Shown here piece by piece: positions 36,420 to 47,470 of a stretch of DNA of 64,000 bases. The translations under genes and the position numbers were made by a program. This DNA comes from Thysanoteuthis rhombus (Eukaryota > Mollusca > Cephalopoda > Oegopsida > Thysanoteuthidae). The notes under the pieces are model-generated. The model was not told the DNA's origin. It searched no databases and was given only the letters and a program-made list of their open reading frames with translations. Within the stretch, counting starts at the first letter, position 1. Each line of letters starts with the position of its first letter. The stretch covers positions 42,150,820 through 42,214,819 of the forward strand of contig OY735227.1 of the NCBI GenBank assembly GCA_963457665.1, given 5' to 3'.

Positions 36420-37059
36420 TTTTGTTAAACCAATTGTCATATACAACAAACACGTCGAGGACAAAGACACAATGATCAAAATCGAAAACGCAGAGCTGCA
36501 GAAAATTGACCACAACATCTACTTAGGACAACAAATTTCCATGTCATCCTCAAGAGAAGAAATCAAGCAAAGAGTCACTCATGGTTGGCAGGCTTTCAGA
36601 GTAAGTTCAACCTTCGTGAATAAGGAAGCACTAAAAAGGGAGGTCTACAAAGAATGCATCTTCCAACACCCATGGAACAGAAAGATGGAACGTAACTCAA
36701 ACTGAGAACCATGCAACTTGCACGGGAGATATTCATGCTCAACCTCACATGGAGAGATCACAAGACAGCACCATATATTAGTGAAGAGACAGGAGTTAGG
36801 GATATCATAGAACATATCAGAAAGCCTAAATGACAATGGGCTAGTCATGCTATAAGAATGTCAGACAACTGATAGACATCACGACTCACAACGTAGATCC
36901 CAAGAGATCATATGCGAAACTGCGGCTGGCAGAAAGATAAAATGGCTTGACAAGTTCAGAAAGTACTTGCTCCGAGACAACCAAGATAGAGAAGTCTGGC
37001 GAATCATGGGGAAGGTCTATGTCGAATGGAGGTTGCTAAAAAGCTGTGATGATCATTAA
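36420..37059 (+). mobile_element. LINE family F, copy 4 (reaches the 3' end of ORF2)
   Basis: The + strand encodes KIENAELQKIDHNIYLGQQI, SSREEIKQRVTHGWQAF and, after decay, a C-terminal block FRKYLLRDNQDREVWRIMGK that ends in a stop at 37059. It shows what the family's C-terminus looks like. Several frame breaks are present. Confidence 0.75.
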
Positions 37060-37315
37060 TGATCTTCGAGACAATCTTGCTAATTATTGACGCGACGTTC
37101 TGGGCAAATGTTTCGCAGGTCTAAATTTGCTTTAGATTTGTTCTTAAAATCGATTAAAACACTTTTATAGAGAATTTACCTTCAGAAATCTTTTACAGTG
37201 CATAATGTAACGAGTCTGCTCAGTCGCTAAGGGCCCCACTTTGGGTGGGGCGGGGTCTTGATACTGGATTAAAAAATGTTTGAAAAGCTTCTCCTTATCA
37301 TCATAAAGGGCTGTC

Positions 37316-38280
37316 TAGCCTCCGTCGTTGGCCATCATGGCCGTCCCAGAGCCACTACTTTCTGACCTTGTCCAGCTCGTCATGCCATCTTTTGTTCTGT
37401 CGGACATATTTCCGCACAAGGTCTCTGAGGATCCATGTTGTGAGCTGCGACTTCGATCACCAATGCTCAATAACTCAAATAAAAGTGAAAGCAGTAGAAT
37501 ATAAAATGACTCTCGTAGTAGCATTTATAGACTTGAAACAGTTGAAATATAGATTTTTCTATTAAATATAGAATGATTAGCAACACTTATGGAAGGTATG
37601 TATCCGTACGTCTTACCCATGCTTGTATTCCAACAGGACTAAAGCAAGCATGCCTTTGGCACACCTTTGGCACAGGGAGCTAGGTGATTATGGGTCCTTT
37701 TCCGCTGCGGGTGACATCATCATCATCAGTCTTATTTTCTGTCGTTGGACGTAGACTTTCCCAAGGATTCGCCATCAAGGGCGTGGCAGAGCCAATACTT
37801 TTTGAACTTGTCAAAATCGTCTCTCCATTTGGCATTCTACATTCTACTATGTGCGTCATAGTCCGTCATTCTTGCAACATGACCAGCCCATTGCCATTTG
37901 AGTTTCCAAATAGATTCTGTGATATATCGGACACCCCGATATATTGCAGTCTTGTGATTTCTCCATGTGAGGTTGAGCATAATTCTTCCGTGTGCAAGTT
38001 GCATGCTTCTCGGTTCGAGGGTTAGCCTCTTGGTTAGGTTCCATGTTACAGCTCCATAGGTGACTATTGCGTGGAAGGATTGGTTGTATACCTTTCTTTT
38101 TAGAATTGATGGGAGTTTCTTGTTATCGAATGTTGAGCTTGCTCTTTGCTTGATTTCTTCTTTTGAGGATTTCATGGCGCTTCGTTGTCCTAGATGTAGT
38201 GGGCTATTTTCTCCAGTCCTGCGTTGTCAATTTTGATCGTTGTGTGCTTATTTCCGACGTGATTGCTGCACATCAGTTGC
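37316..38280 (-). mobile_element. LINE family F, copies 5a and 5b (adjacent fragments)
   Basis: 37316-37480 and 37684-38280 both match the region near 43085-43300 (GTCGTTGGACGTAGACTTTC, CAGAGCCAATACTTTTTGAA). The right piece encodes SSKEEIKQRASSTF, AVTWNLTKRLTLEPRS and KLKWQWAGHVARMTD on the - strand. Two insertions of the same family lie side by side. Confidence 0.7.
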
Positions 38281-38410
38281 GGGGAAATAAAGTGAGAAAA
38301 ACCTATCTTAACAGTTGGGCTTGACGGTTTCTGATTGAAGTTTTGAATAGGACTGAGCACACATCCCCGGTCCGTGCAGTTGTACAGAAAGTGTTGAAGC
38401 TTGGAAAATC

Positions 38411-38428
38411 TACCCAGCATGCATTGCG
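38411..38428 (+). promoter_or_regulatory. ZNF143/Staf-like promoter element of paralog 3
   Basis: TACCCAGCATGCATTGCG is identical to the site at 23437. The distance from the motif start to the splice donor is 99 bases in both, so promoter and exon 1 were duplicated together. Confidence 0.6.
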
Positions 38429-38510
38429 CGCAGACGAATAAAGACTGAACCATTCTTGCACGCCATAATCAGGATTAATCTATAGTGAATCGTGAAAACA
38501 AGAACAGAAG
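38429..38510 (+). other. Predicted 5'UTR exon region of paralog 3
   Basis: Shared with paralog 2 (GACTGAACCATTCTTGCACG, TATAGTGAATCGTGAAAACA) and ending in CAGAAG|GTAAAT. The transcription start is not determined. Confidence 0.55.
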
Positions 38511-38867
38511 GTAAATTTTGTTTATCGAAAAATCGTCTTTAAGTATTTACAATCAATAATATCTACGCTGTTTAATTTGGTTAAGTGTAGTCCCAATAAT
38601 AAATGTTCCGTTTTTGTCTTTGAAAGTGTTTGTACACCTACGATTTTAGACAGGCAAATTAAAATTATCAGATTCGTATATTTATCAAATGTTTTACTTT
38701 TTATTGTTGTTTAAATCAATATGTTACAAAATATAAACTTTGGCCGTTTCAAATTCGTCACTATTCATGTAGATATTTGTATGAATCGAACCTATTCGTT
38801 AGGATAGATCTAAAACTGAATACAAACGTTTTTTTATTCTATCACACTGGGGGGGGGGCTATATCAG

Positions 38868-39800
38868 CCGACTTTTAATACTGGTCACTTAAAGTTCCTG
38901 GGGTTGGAAGACTTGAAAAATTTGAATAGGATTAAATTATTCAAAATGTCTGTCGGAGGGTCTTGTTTAACGGAAATAATCTAATCGCTGTGTTCAAAAC
39001 AGTTAACAGTGATCGTTTTCTCAGATTCATCCAACAGAAATCGTTAAATAGTAATAATTCCCCTTTTAAAGGTAAGGACTACTGCATTTCAAAGTGTAAC
39101 TTTAGAAAAGTGAATGTATTGTCTCAAACTAAAACCATATACTGGGACATTATCTGTGTTTCATAAAATCACATCATTAAAAAATATAGTGATGCACTAA
39201 TATTGGTATGATTTAGTAAAGATAATTCTGGCTCATTATATATTCTTTAAATGTAGTTTTATGAACTTGGGTAAAAGCTTCCGAAAAAAAAAAAGCATGA
39301 ATAAGATATGTGGGTACTAGTTTATGCCATTGAATATAATTTTTGAAGCTAGGCTTTGTAATACTACAACACTTACCTTCAAAGAGGGGAAATGTTACTG
39401 TGTAGCGATTAGAGACGTTTGACACTAAGATAACGATCTCTGTAAATCAACCCGAACATAAACCTCACAATACTTCCGTAAAAGAAGACCCCTTAACTGA
39501 TAGTTTGAATAGATTTATCCTATTAAATGTTCAAACTTGGAAAAATTTAGGTGGCTGATATTATTGAACTGGCAGGCCGGAATTACAACATTCTTTTGAA
39601 AAGTTGTAATACTGGCCATTTTTTTCAAATGAAGAATCCGTACAGAATAGGAATCAGAACTACCACCAAAAATGTGTCTTCACTTAATCCTCATATCGTA
39701 ATGTATAAAATTATGGGTTTGGTGTGATTTCTAAGATCCATATATTGTCGAAAATTGAGTTCATGCTAAGGTGGCCAATAAACGCTCGCGATACGTTAAA
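38868..39800 (+). repeat. Dispersed repeat family L, longest copy
   Basis: The left part (ACTGGTCACTTAAAGTTCCT, GGAAGACTTGAAAAATTTGA) recurs at 47200-47300 and weakly at 13450. The right part (TGCTAAGGTGGCCAATAAAC) recurs at 12400-12440. Whether this is one element or two adjoining ones is unclear. No protein was recognised in it. Confidence 0.45.
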
Positions 39801-40090
39801 ATGACATTTAAAGTTATCCATTACTGTTTATGAGTAAGAATAGTGTGATAGGGAACTTGGTTAACATCTGATTTTAATTACGTTTAACAAATCGAGGAAG
39901 GGTGCAAAAAGTTACGTTCGGATGTCAATTGTCGTATAAGGGACTAGGTTGTGTTTCAGCAGTGGGTGATTTTGGGGAATAGGTGAGATTTAAACTGCCA
40001 TTATTTAGATTTGGTAAGACTTGATAATGTGCCAATATCTGACAAGGGGGGTAATCGACAGAGATGCTTTGGCTGGTACTACTGTTGAGA

Positions 40091-40407
40091 ACATTTTGAA
40101 TGGCTAAAAGTGGCTACATTTTTACCGATGTTCAAATAAATTTATCTTCGATAAGGTCAGTTGGTAGGTTTGAAATTATGGTTAGTCGTAAGAAGATACG
40201 AACGTTTTCGCTATATTATGCAAGGAAAGTAACTGAGACGATCTATTTCATTGGAACAAATCATTGTTTGATTTAATCAACTTGTTTCCATTCATTACAA
40301 ATGTTCATAGTTTTTTGTTTCCCTTCCTTCCATAAAATTTATTCAAAATCCAGCCATTTTTCTATAAATATCTTTTAAATATAGCCACTCTCAGCCATTC
40401 AAAATGT
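40091..40407 (+). mobile_element. MITE family C, copy 2
   Basis: ACATTTTGAATGGCTAAAAG at the left and CTCTCAGCCATTCAAAATGT at the right are inverted repeats around a 317-bp element. The interior is diverged from copy 1 and noncoding. Confidence 0.7.
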
Positions 40408-40889
40408 ACAGTTTAAAGATGTGGTCCATAATCAGTAGCAGACATAGCGTCTATGTGGATTATCTCCCTTGCTGAATACCTGCATTTTGTCAAATCTTAC
40501 CTAATCCAATTCATAACCGATCTTTTTTTTTCTTTTTTTCAACGAATTTTACGGAAAAATGAAAGCAGAAAACTGAATATTTGAAATTGCGTTATATCAA
40601 ATTTAGCTTGAGAGGATATGACTTCGGGGTAGCGATTGCTGTTAACAGTAGATTCATTTTTAAGCATACCCACTGACCCTAACATACCTTCTAACTCTAA
40701 TGAAATTTTGTTTATGCTCTGATGTAAACGGTACTTATAGATCGAAGATAACATTATTTGATCATCTGTAAAAATCTAGCTTCTTTCAGCCATTCAAAAT
40801 AGCCATAACGGACATCCCGATTACCTTCTCTGCAAAATATCGGCATAATGTTTAATCTTACCTACTTCAAACAATTGCCAAATTGTGAA

Positions 40890-41110
40890 GATAGAACCCT
40901 CTATTCTGCCATTTGTGTTCTAATCAGGCTGTATGACAATCGTCCAACTATTGACCAAATTCCTTTCACTTGGACACTGACCCTCAACATTGTAGTTCCC
41001 AATAAGGATAGCGCTCAAAACCCACCCGTTATTCTTTGACTGTTAACAAGCTCATCTCTATCTACACCTGGTGCCTTTCAATCTAAACATAGACCTTTCT
41101 TTCAATTTCA
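40890..41110 (+). repeat. Dispersed repeat M, copy 2
   Basis: Counterpart of 26400-26590 (GTTATTCTTTGACTGTTAAC, CACCTGGTGCCTTTCAATCT). It directly follows a MITE C right end at about 40795. Confidence 0.5.
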
Positions 41111-41134
41111 AAATTGAGGCAAGGTATTGTTATT

Positions 41135-41540
41135 GGTTCGCAAGCTAAAATATCAAAGGGAGATAACAAATAATGCTTACCCATGCAACTGCTACCAGCG
41201 TCCTGTGAAATGAACGGAAGCTGGAATTTTGACCATTTAAACTTGTATTTTAATGAATTTAATTATACAGGATATGATTCAGGGCTAGGGTTGGTATTTT
41301 AAGTTACAAAAATGCTTTTCGCAATAATTTTAAAAGAATATATACTAGTAAATAATAATTCATTGAACAACCGTAATCTTAATCCTAAAGCTAATTGTAT
41401 CCATTATGATTAAATTTAGTTAAATACAGTTTTAAATAGTCAAAATTTCTACTTGCATTTGTTCCTTAATACGTTAGTAGCAGCAATCACATAGGTCAAC
41501 GCTATCTGTTATCCCTCATTGATATCATAGTTTGCGAACC
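41135..41540 (+). mobile_element. MITE family E, copy 1
   Basis: The left end GGTTCGCAAGCTAAAATATC plus AAAGGGAGATAAC mirrors the right end (on the - strand GGTTCGCAAACTATGATATC plus AATGAGGGATAAC). This gives terminal inverted repeats of about 35 bp on a 406-bp noncoding element. The sister copy is at 49605-50013. Confidence 0.8.
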
Positions 41541-43084
41541 TGTAGTAAACCCTTACAGAGTCTTTTTCATTAGTCCCCGTCGAAAGCTAACATCCATAAT
41601 TTTATAAAGTACGGAAGCCTAGAAAGGAAAATAAAGTTCCATTTCTCTTCGTCGTCGACAAGAACTCTATTCTTACTGTTAGTTTGGGTCCGATTTTAGC
41701 TGCAATTCGATCTCGCAGAATCAAAACATTTCAACCTTTGCCCCGAACGGTCAGTCTTGTATATCATTCAAGTTGAGTTCAGGGTCAGTCAGGTGGTCAT
41801 GTTTTTGCAAAGAAAAGAATGAGGGGGTGAGGCATTCAAAATAATTAATGGAATTTCTAATTAAGTTACAGCATACTTTGATAACTCTCTTTGAACTGGA
41901 AATTTATTCGAGATAGATTTCAAGAATTAAATCTACTAAACAATTAAATTTTCTCTCTAATAGAGTAATATATTTTTGTAACAAGTTGCCATGATAAAAA
42001 TAGCAATAGTGAACTGTTCCAAAAATTATTTAGATACGTTTAGAAATTTTGGAAAGAGCTTTCGCTTACACGGACATTTTTTGGAATTCCTCTGATGGGA
42101 TTTTCAGAAGTCTGATCTTTGAATTGTGTTAAATTGTGGATGTTGTTTGTATTTATCTACATTGAATATTTTTTTTTTATGAACCTTGTATTTGTTTTGA
42201 TGTTGACGTTTAAATATTGCGTTCGGGGTTGCCAATTTAGATAGGGGGTGAATCTGTAATTCTAGTGTTGCCAATTGATGTCTAAATTTTCGAATTTGTG
42301 ATAAAATTCCCAGAATCGAAAAATCGATACATCACATCTAAATTGGCAGCCCTCTTTGTGCATTGTTGGAGATAACCGAATAATATTACTATCAAAAGTT
42401 AGTTTATAGTAAAACAAGATGCAGTATAGCGCACAACATTTGGGGCTCTCTCGTTAGTTTCCATCCAAACAAAAAAAATATCAAGAGTTTAATCGTTTGC
42501 TTACCCCATCCCGAATTGAAGAGTTTTCGTTTCCATTTAACATACTGAGCAATGAAATATCTAAAAGTTTTATTTAAGGATCATTTTAAGATCCTATCCC
42601 CTAGAGTGGTTTGGGTACAGACGATGTTTTCATCGACATCAGGACCAATGGCTGACTTCACATTCTAAGCTGTCTTTCTTCCTCTGCTTGTAGAGGATCT
42701 GTTGCCATCTATTCTTTGCTTACAAGAATGGAGACACGTGGGAGAGAACAGCGAAGCGGGGCAATTACGTAAAAGGATATCACTTGACGGATTTGGCGAC
42801 AATGTATTGGAGAATGCATTTGATTTATTCATATGAGTGAAAAATATCTTTTACTTTTTCAATAGAACAAAGCATTTCTCCTAAGATTTCTTCAAGGAGG
42901 GGGTTGTTCAATTCCCAGAACCTTTGAAGGATGATCTTCAAATGCCCCCGCCGCGGGAGAGAGGAAGTTCAAGTGGTCCGCTCCTCATTTCTATTTTTGA
43001 ATTTTTTTTATCTCTTAGGACAGTGAATATTTATTTAACTTGGGTCCGGCACAAGTTCGAAAATACCTTTCCGAACAGACATTA

Positions 43085-43530
43085 TCATCATAAGCCTTGC
43101 ATCGTCCGACGTTGGACATAGACCTTTCCCAGGATTTGTCAACGCTGTTTACCTTGGGTTGAGCCAATACTTTCTGACCTTGTATAGTTCGTCTCTCCAT
43201 CTTGTATTCTGCCGGTCTCGGTTCCGCGTGTGATTCCTAGGGATCAATGTCATAAGTCTTGATGTCCATCGTTGCGATTCTTGCAACATGATCTGCCCAT
43301 TGACATTTGAGTTTTCTAATGGATTTCCTATGATGTCTCAGACTCCTGTTTTTCCCCTGATATATTGTGCTATCTAGTGATCTCTCCATGTGAGGTTGAG
43401 CATGATTCTTTCCTGTGTACGTTGCATGATTCTCAGTTTGCTGGCCAGTCTCTTGGTTAGGTTCCATGTTTCAGCTCCATAGGTGATTAATAGGAGTAAG
43501 GATCGGTTGTAGAATCTTCTTTTCAAGATG
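43085..43530 (-). mobile_element. LINE family F, copy 6
   Basis: The - strand encodes ETGQQTENHA, HMERSLDST and IRKLKCQWADHVARI in broken frames, matching the KWQWAGHVAR region of the other copies. It sits in the intron of paralog 3. Confidence 0.7.
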
Positions 43531-43580
43531 AACAGTACTTAGTATATCTCTGAATTTTTTAGATGAGGTATTATTATTAT

Positions 43581-43728
43581 TTCTATTATTATTCGGACTA
43601 TCCTCATCTTGGTTGTTTTTTCATACAACAAACCTACCAGATGATACCTGATGAAGGCTGTAGAGTACAACGGCCGAAACGTTGTATGAAAAACAACCAA
43701 GATGAGGATAGTCTGAATAATAATAGAA
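43581..43728 (+). repeat. 48-bp-armed near-perfect hairpin with a hammerhead-like core in its loop
   Basis: The arms at 43581-43628 and 43681-43728 are inverted copies that differ at about two positions. The 52-base loop holds CTGATGA (43648-43654), a 6-bp stem II (GGCTGT/ACGGCC with one G-U) and GAAAC (43676-43680). Box order and spacing match a hammerhead ribozyme core, as known in Penelope-like elements and retrozymes. One extra A follows CTGATGA, and the expected NUH cleavage triplet is not evident, so self-cleavage is uncertain. Confidence 0.6.
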
Positions 43729-43904
43729 GTAATGAACAGTAGTTGTTTAATCAAGCTTTGCACAAGGAAACAGATTAGTTGTATTAATTGGTCTTCCTAA
43801 GTTGGCACCTATCAAAGCAGTTATCAAATCAAACTTTCCTCTCCTTTTCTTTCAGTATCAAGTTTAGACTGCTGTATACTAAATTTGATTATTTTTATTT
43901 ACAG

Positions 43905-45719
43905 ATGGTCGACAGCTCAACAAACAGTAACTTACAGAAAGCCTGTTTACCGGACACACGTTTGCTTCTCAATTTAATCACATCAAATAACCTTGATGCA
44001 ATACGTTCACATCTTACTCCCTTAACGTTACAGGATCGTCAGTTGATTGTATACCAAAAGGTCCGCAACAAAACTCTTCTGTATTATGCTTGTGAAGCAG
44101 GCTTTAAAGAAATCGTGAAATATCTCTTAGACGAATGTGGAGCTGATATCGACGACGGCTACTGTGATAGTAGTGAATCAGTATCTCCTACACGTGTTGC
44201 TACAAAGAAACTTGACATCTTCTTGGTGACATTACTCATGAGGCGTGGAGCCGCTGTCCAGGAAAATAGTCGTACAATCTCTTGCGTTTATTACGCTTTT
44301 AAGATGAAATATTACGCGTTGATGTCGAGTTTAATGCTATATAAGAACAGAATGAATAGGACAAATTTAGTTGCATCTGAGTCAATGAGACCTGGATATT
44401 CTCGGTTTTTGGCATCGTATGGGAGTTCCGACTTCAACTATTATAGGAGAAATATGGACTTTTTAACTGAGGCTGCCACTGGAAATATTGCTCGAATGAA
44501 AACAATATTGGCATCTGGTGTGAATAGAGACTTCCGAAACTATGAAGAAGAAAACGCTTTGTGTCTTACCATCATGAATGAACAAAAGAATGCGATGAAT
44601 TTCTTGATTAACTATAAAACGTACACACCAAAATCTTACGCTCTAGCTTTGGAGTTGTGCGGGGCGAAATTCATAGTTTTTCGATCTGAGAAGCAAAAAG
44701 GGCTCGAATGCTGGAGGAAATCGATAAGAATTCGTCAAGAAAATCACATCGGCTTTTTCGATAAAAATCAAATTAGAACTGAAAGTTATCTGGGAATTGA
44801 ATTTCTGACCGAGAAAGAAATCGACATACTCCAAGAGGGAAATGATGGGAATCTTTACATTCAGGCTCTACTTGTTTTTCTGAGACTTCTTTCCAGATGC
44901 AGTCGAGTGACGAAAGATGCTTTTATCAAGGTGGCCGAGAATAAGATCTTCAACGAAGACCTACAACAGCCTTTGAAAATTCTCTCTGAACTGTATTATT
45001 TTCCCATAAATAATGTCTGTTCCCCGGTCAAGAGTGTTCGAAAGACTATAGTGAAATTGTTCCATCATCATTTTTCTCCAGATCTCGAAGACAAAACCGA
45101 ATTCCTGAACAGATTTAGTAAATTATTTAAATTCTTAGACGCCGGCATATGGGAACACCTCCTTCAGTTTTCCGTTGGTTTTCACCGATTTGCTTACGGA
45201 GAACTTCTAGATCTCGTCCTTTCTAATATTGATGACATAGACTGCCATAATCTGAACCAAGACGAGAAGCAGTTGATTGAAAATGAAATCCGAAAGATAG
45301 CTGGAAGGTGTTCTCATCCGTATCCTACGACCCTGATGCACAGAGCAATTCAAAGCAAGTCTCCTTTATCTGTGGTTTCATTTCTTCTGAAATGCTCAGC
45401 AGGGGCCAACTGTCTGGATTCCGTCAGAACTACCCCGCTGCATTTGATCTCCAGATTACCTAAAGAGGATCCTTATTTGTATTACATGACTGATCTCTTG
45501 ATAGGGGCTGGTGGACATATTGATTCAGTGAATTGTTTGGGAAGGCGACCCCTTGAGGCCCTGAAAACGAAAGGTGTCATAGAAAATCCCTTAGATTTCC
45601 TCTCTTTACAATGCCTTGCTGCTCAAGCAATTTACAAGACTGGCGTTGTCGTATCAGAGGAAAACTTTCCCAAAATCTTGGTCAAATTCATACAGCTTCA
45701 TTCACCTTGCCCATTTTAG
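43905..45719 (+). CDS. FEM1-like CRL2 substrate receptor, paralog 3
   Basis: 604 residues from the ATG after TTTTTATTTACAG; the open frame continues upstream through the intron end, but those codons are not expected to be translated. The N-terminal ankyrin repeat reads TLLYYACEAGFKEIVKYLLD. The TPR-like centre has YALALELCGAKFIVFRS, GLECWRKSIRIRQE and LYIQALLVFLRLL. C-terminal ankyrin repeats (LMHRAIQSKSPLSVVSFLL; TTPLHLISR) precede the VHL-box with BC-box-like LSLQCLAAQAI and Cul2-box-like FPKILVKFIQLH. Its first third is nearly identical to paralog 2, and its last third resembles paralog 4 (VVSFLL.CSA.ANC, GGHIDSVN). An FEM1-type adaptor role is inferred. The promoter and 5'UTR exon are predicted about 5.4 kb upstream. 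Confidence 0.88.
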   Translation: MVDSSTNSNLQKACLPDTRLLLNLITSNNLDAIRSHLTPLTLQDRQLIVYQKVRNKTLLYYACEAGFKEIVKYLLDECGADIDDGYCDSSESVSPTRVATKKLDIFLVTLLMRRGAAVQENSRTISCVYYAFKMKYYALMSSLMLYKNRMNRTNLVASESMRPGYSRFLASYGSSDFNYYRRNMDFLTEAATGNIARMKTILASGVNRDFRNYEEENALCLTIMNEQKNAMNFLINYKTYTPKSYALALELCGAKFIVFRSEKQKGLECWRKSIRIRQENHIGFFDKNQIRTESYLGIEFLTEKEIDILQEGNDGNLYIQALLVFLRLLSRCSRVTKDAFIKVAENKIFNEDLQQPLKILSELYYFPINNVCSPVKSVRKTIVKLFHHHFSPDLEDKTEFLNRFSKLFKFLDAGIWEHLLQFSVGFHRFAYGELLDLVLSNIDDIDCHNLNQDEKQLIENEIRKIAGRCSHPYPTTLMHRAIQSKSPLSVVSFLLKCSAGANCLDSVRTTPLHLISRLPKEDPYLYYMTDLLIGAGGHIDSVNCLGRRPLEALKTKGVIENPLDFLSLQCLAAQAIYKTGVVVSEENFPKILVKFIQLHSPCPF

Positions 45720-46045
45720 ATAATATTCATTCTACATGGGTCTCATTATATTCTTCTGCTAAATCAAATATCTATTTTGCTTTATTTTCGACCATCTTTT
45801 TTTTAAATATTTGGAGTTTTAGATATGTGTATGGAATATTTTTATTTTTATCTTTCTTCCATTCTTCATACTACAATATCTGTGGTCGATGTAGAAAAAA
45901 ACTTATTTATAACTGTTATCCTTTAATTTTTAGAGGAAATCTTTTGATAAATCATTAGTATTCCCTTACAAGAATTCTATATGAAATTTTTGGATACAAA
46001 AACGTTGTAAGGATAATTCCAATCGAATCGATGCATTGATTTACG

Positions 46046-46051
46046 AATAAA
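46046..46051 (+). promoter_or_regulatory. Candidate poly(A) signal for paralog 3
   Basis: AATAAA lies about 330 bases after the stop. It is the first canonical signal I find in the 3' flank. Confidence 0.35.
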
Positions 46052-46379
46052 AAGTTATAGTTTTATTTGTTCAATTTTTACTTAATTTTCCATTTCTGGC
46101 GCTATTTTCGCTTTTCGCCTTTTTTCGGAAAAGCGAAAGTACAAGCCTTATTCTCACCATATCCGTAGTATGCCATCGGATTATTATATCAATACCATGC
46201 CACGACTGCTTATAAAGTATGTTTCAACAAAGAATGTAGTGGTATTATTTGGAGTAAGTAGGTAGAAATATGTAGATTTGTGCATCCATGGCTTAATTGG
46301 TTCAAGCTTTGCACATTAATGACGAGATCTCAGCATATGAAGTGCAATTTTCGTTTCGTTGAAGCTACTTCTTTATTCC

Positions 46380-46590
46380 TCAATAAAGCATTGCGGACTA
46401 TTAGAGAACGTCAATCAAAACTGTAAACATAGTTCTTTTCCAGTTTTTAGGTTGGTCTGACTGGCTGCCTATTCACCACACCATTGAAGCTAGATGGCTG
46501 AAAATTCAAACGTTTACTCCTTATTATGTTTAGAAAAACTTTTTTGTTCTTGTTTTAACACCCTCCAATAGGATTTTTGCAGTGGAGTTC
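46380..46590 (+). repeat. Dispersed repeat P, copy 1
   Basis: TTAGGTTGGTCTGACTGGCT, AAATTCAAACGTTTACTCCT and CCAATAGGATTTTTGCAGTG match 56160-56340 (TGAGGTTGGTCTGGCTGGCT). Noncoding. Confidence 0.5.
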
Positions 46591-46608
46591 AGTGTGCAGT
46601 ACATGTGA

Positions 46609-46609
<1 letters not shown>

Positions 46610-46698
<89 letters not shown>
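46610..46698 (+). repeat. (AC)n-(AT)n compound microsatellite
   Basis: About 23 AC units run directly into about 21 AT units. Confidence 0.97.
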
Positions 46699-46701
<3 letters not shown>

Positions 46702-47199
46702 ACTATTCCAGCTACGAAGCCGAATAAAGAAAAAAAAAATGTTCCCGGTTGACGAGCTATGTTCAGGAGATGCGTCCGATCTATTTACAATATAATTCCA
46801 TTAATACGGCACTGCCGGACATTTAAAGTGCCTTTATAACAAATTTGCCTCCAAAGCCCAGAAGTCCACGCCGAAAAGACTTGATTACTCTTTCACAGTC
46901 TAATGCTCCATGTATGAGACACAGATCTGCAAATGAAATAAATGAACTAAAAAGTAATTATGCTGACCATATTTATGGTGGTATGTTTGTAATTGTTTAT
47001 TGAATATATCAGTAAATTCTTGAATACTTCGGACAGGAAAAAGGTTTTTAAGGAAAAAATACTATGCCTTTACTTTTACGTTAATTGGAGTAACCATTTT
47101 AGAGGACATAAATTTTGAAGTCTTTTTTTATTTCAAAAATAATGCACAGAAATCTTCGTGTTGCTGCAAACTAATCTCCGAGCTGAATTCGGCTGACTC

Positions 47200-47470
47200 C
47201 TAACAAAGGCCACCCAAAGTTTCGGGAGTTTGAAGACTTGAAACATTTAAATAGGATTAATTTATTCAAGATACCATTCGGGGGAATATTATTTAACGGT
47301 ATGCTTGAGTAATTTATGCTTGCAATGATTTTCAGTGATCACTTGTTTAGTATCAATCATATTTAATCACTACATAGTAATACTCTTCTTGGTATTTGAC
47401 AAAGATTTAATAAAACTGACGTTTTAATGCTAATCGTAAAGGTGAAAGTGTGACGCCTACAGTTAAGATA
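47200..47470 (+). repeat. Dispersed repeat family L, 5'-part copy
   Basis: GGCCACCCAAAGTTTCGGGA and GAAGACTTGAAACATTTAAA match 38875-38940. The downstream part decays. Confidence 0.5.

Larger units (their letters stand above)
38511..43904 (+). other. Predicted 5'UTR intron of paralog 3 (about 5.4 kb)
   Basis: It begins GTAAAT and ends TTTTTATTTACAG. It is filled by repeat L (38868-39800), MITE C (40091), repeat M (40890), MITE E (41135), a LINE F fragment (43085) and the hammerhead-like hairpin (43581). Between 41541 and 43080 I see no recognised feature. Confidence 0.5.

Noticed and set aside
36355-36705. 116-codon frame as a host gene
   Set aside because: Its sequence (KIENAELQ, SSREEIKQRV) is shared with other LINE F copies, so it is a transposon remnant.
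12270-39800. Block L as ancestral upstream sequence of paralogs 1 and 3
   Set aside because: The two parts of L occur in opposite order in the two places, and a third copy lies at 47200, so a dispersed repeat explains it better than colinear duplication.
43788-43904. 39-codon N-terminal extension of paralog 3
   Set aside because: It lies inside the intron, starts at TTG and runs through the polypyrimidine tract and acceptor AG. The sister genes all start at the ATG after the AG.
46260-46345. tRNA-like segment with ATGGCTTAATTGGTTCAAGC
   Set aside because: The A-box is suggestive, but no B-box at the right distance and no cloverleaf was found; at most a SINE relic.
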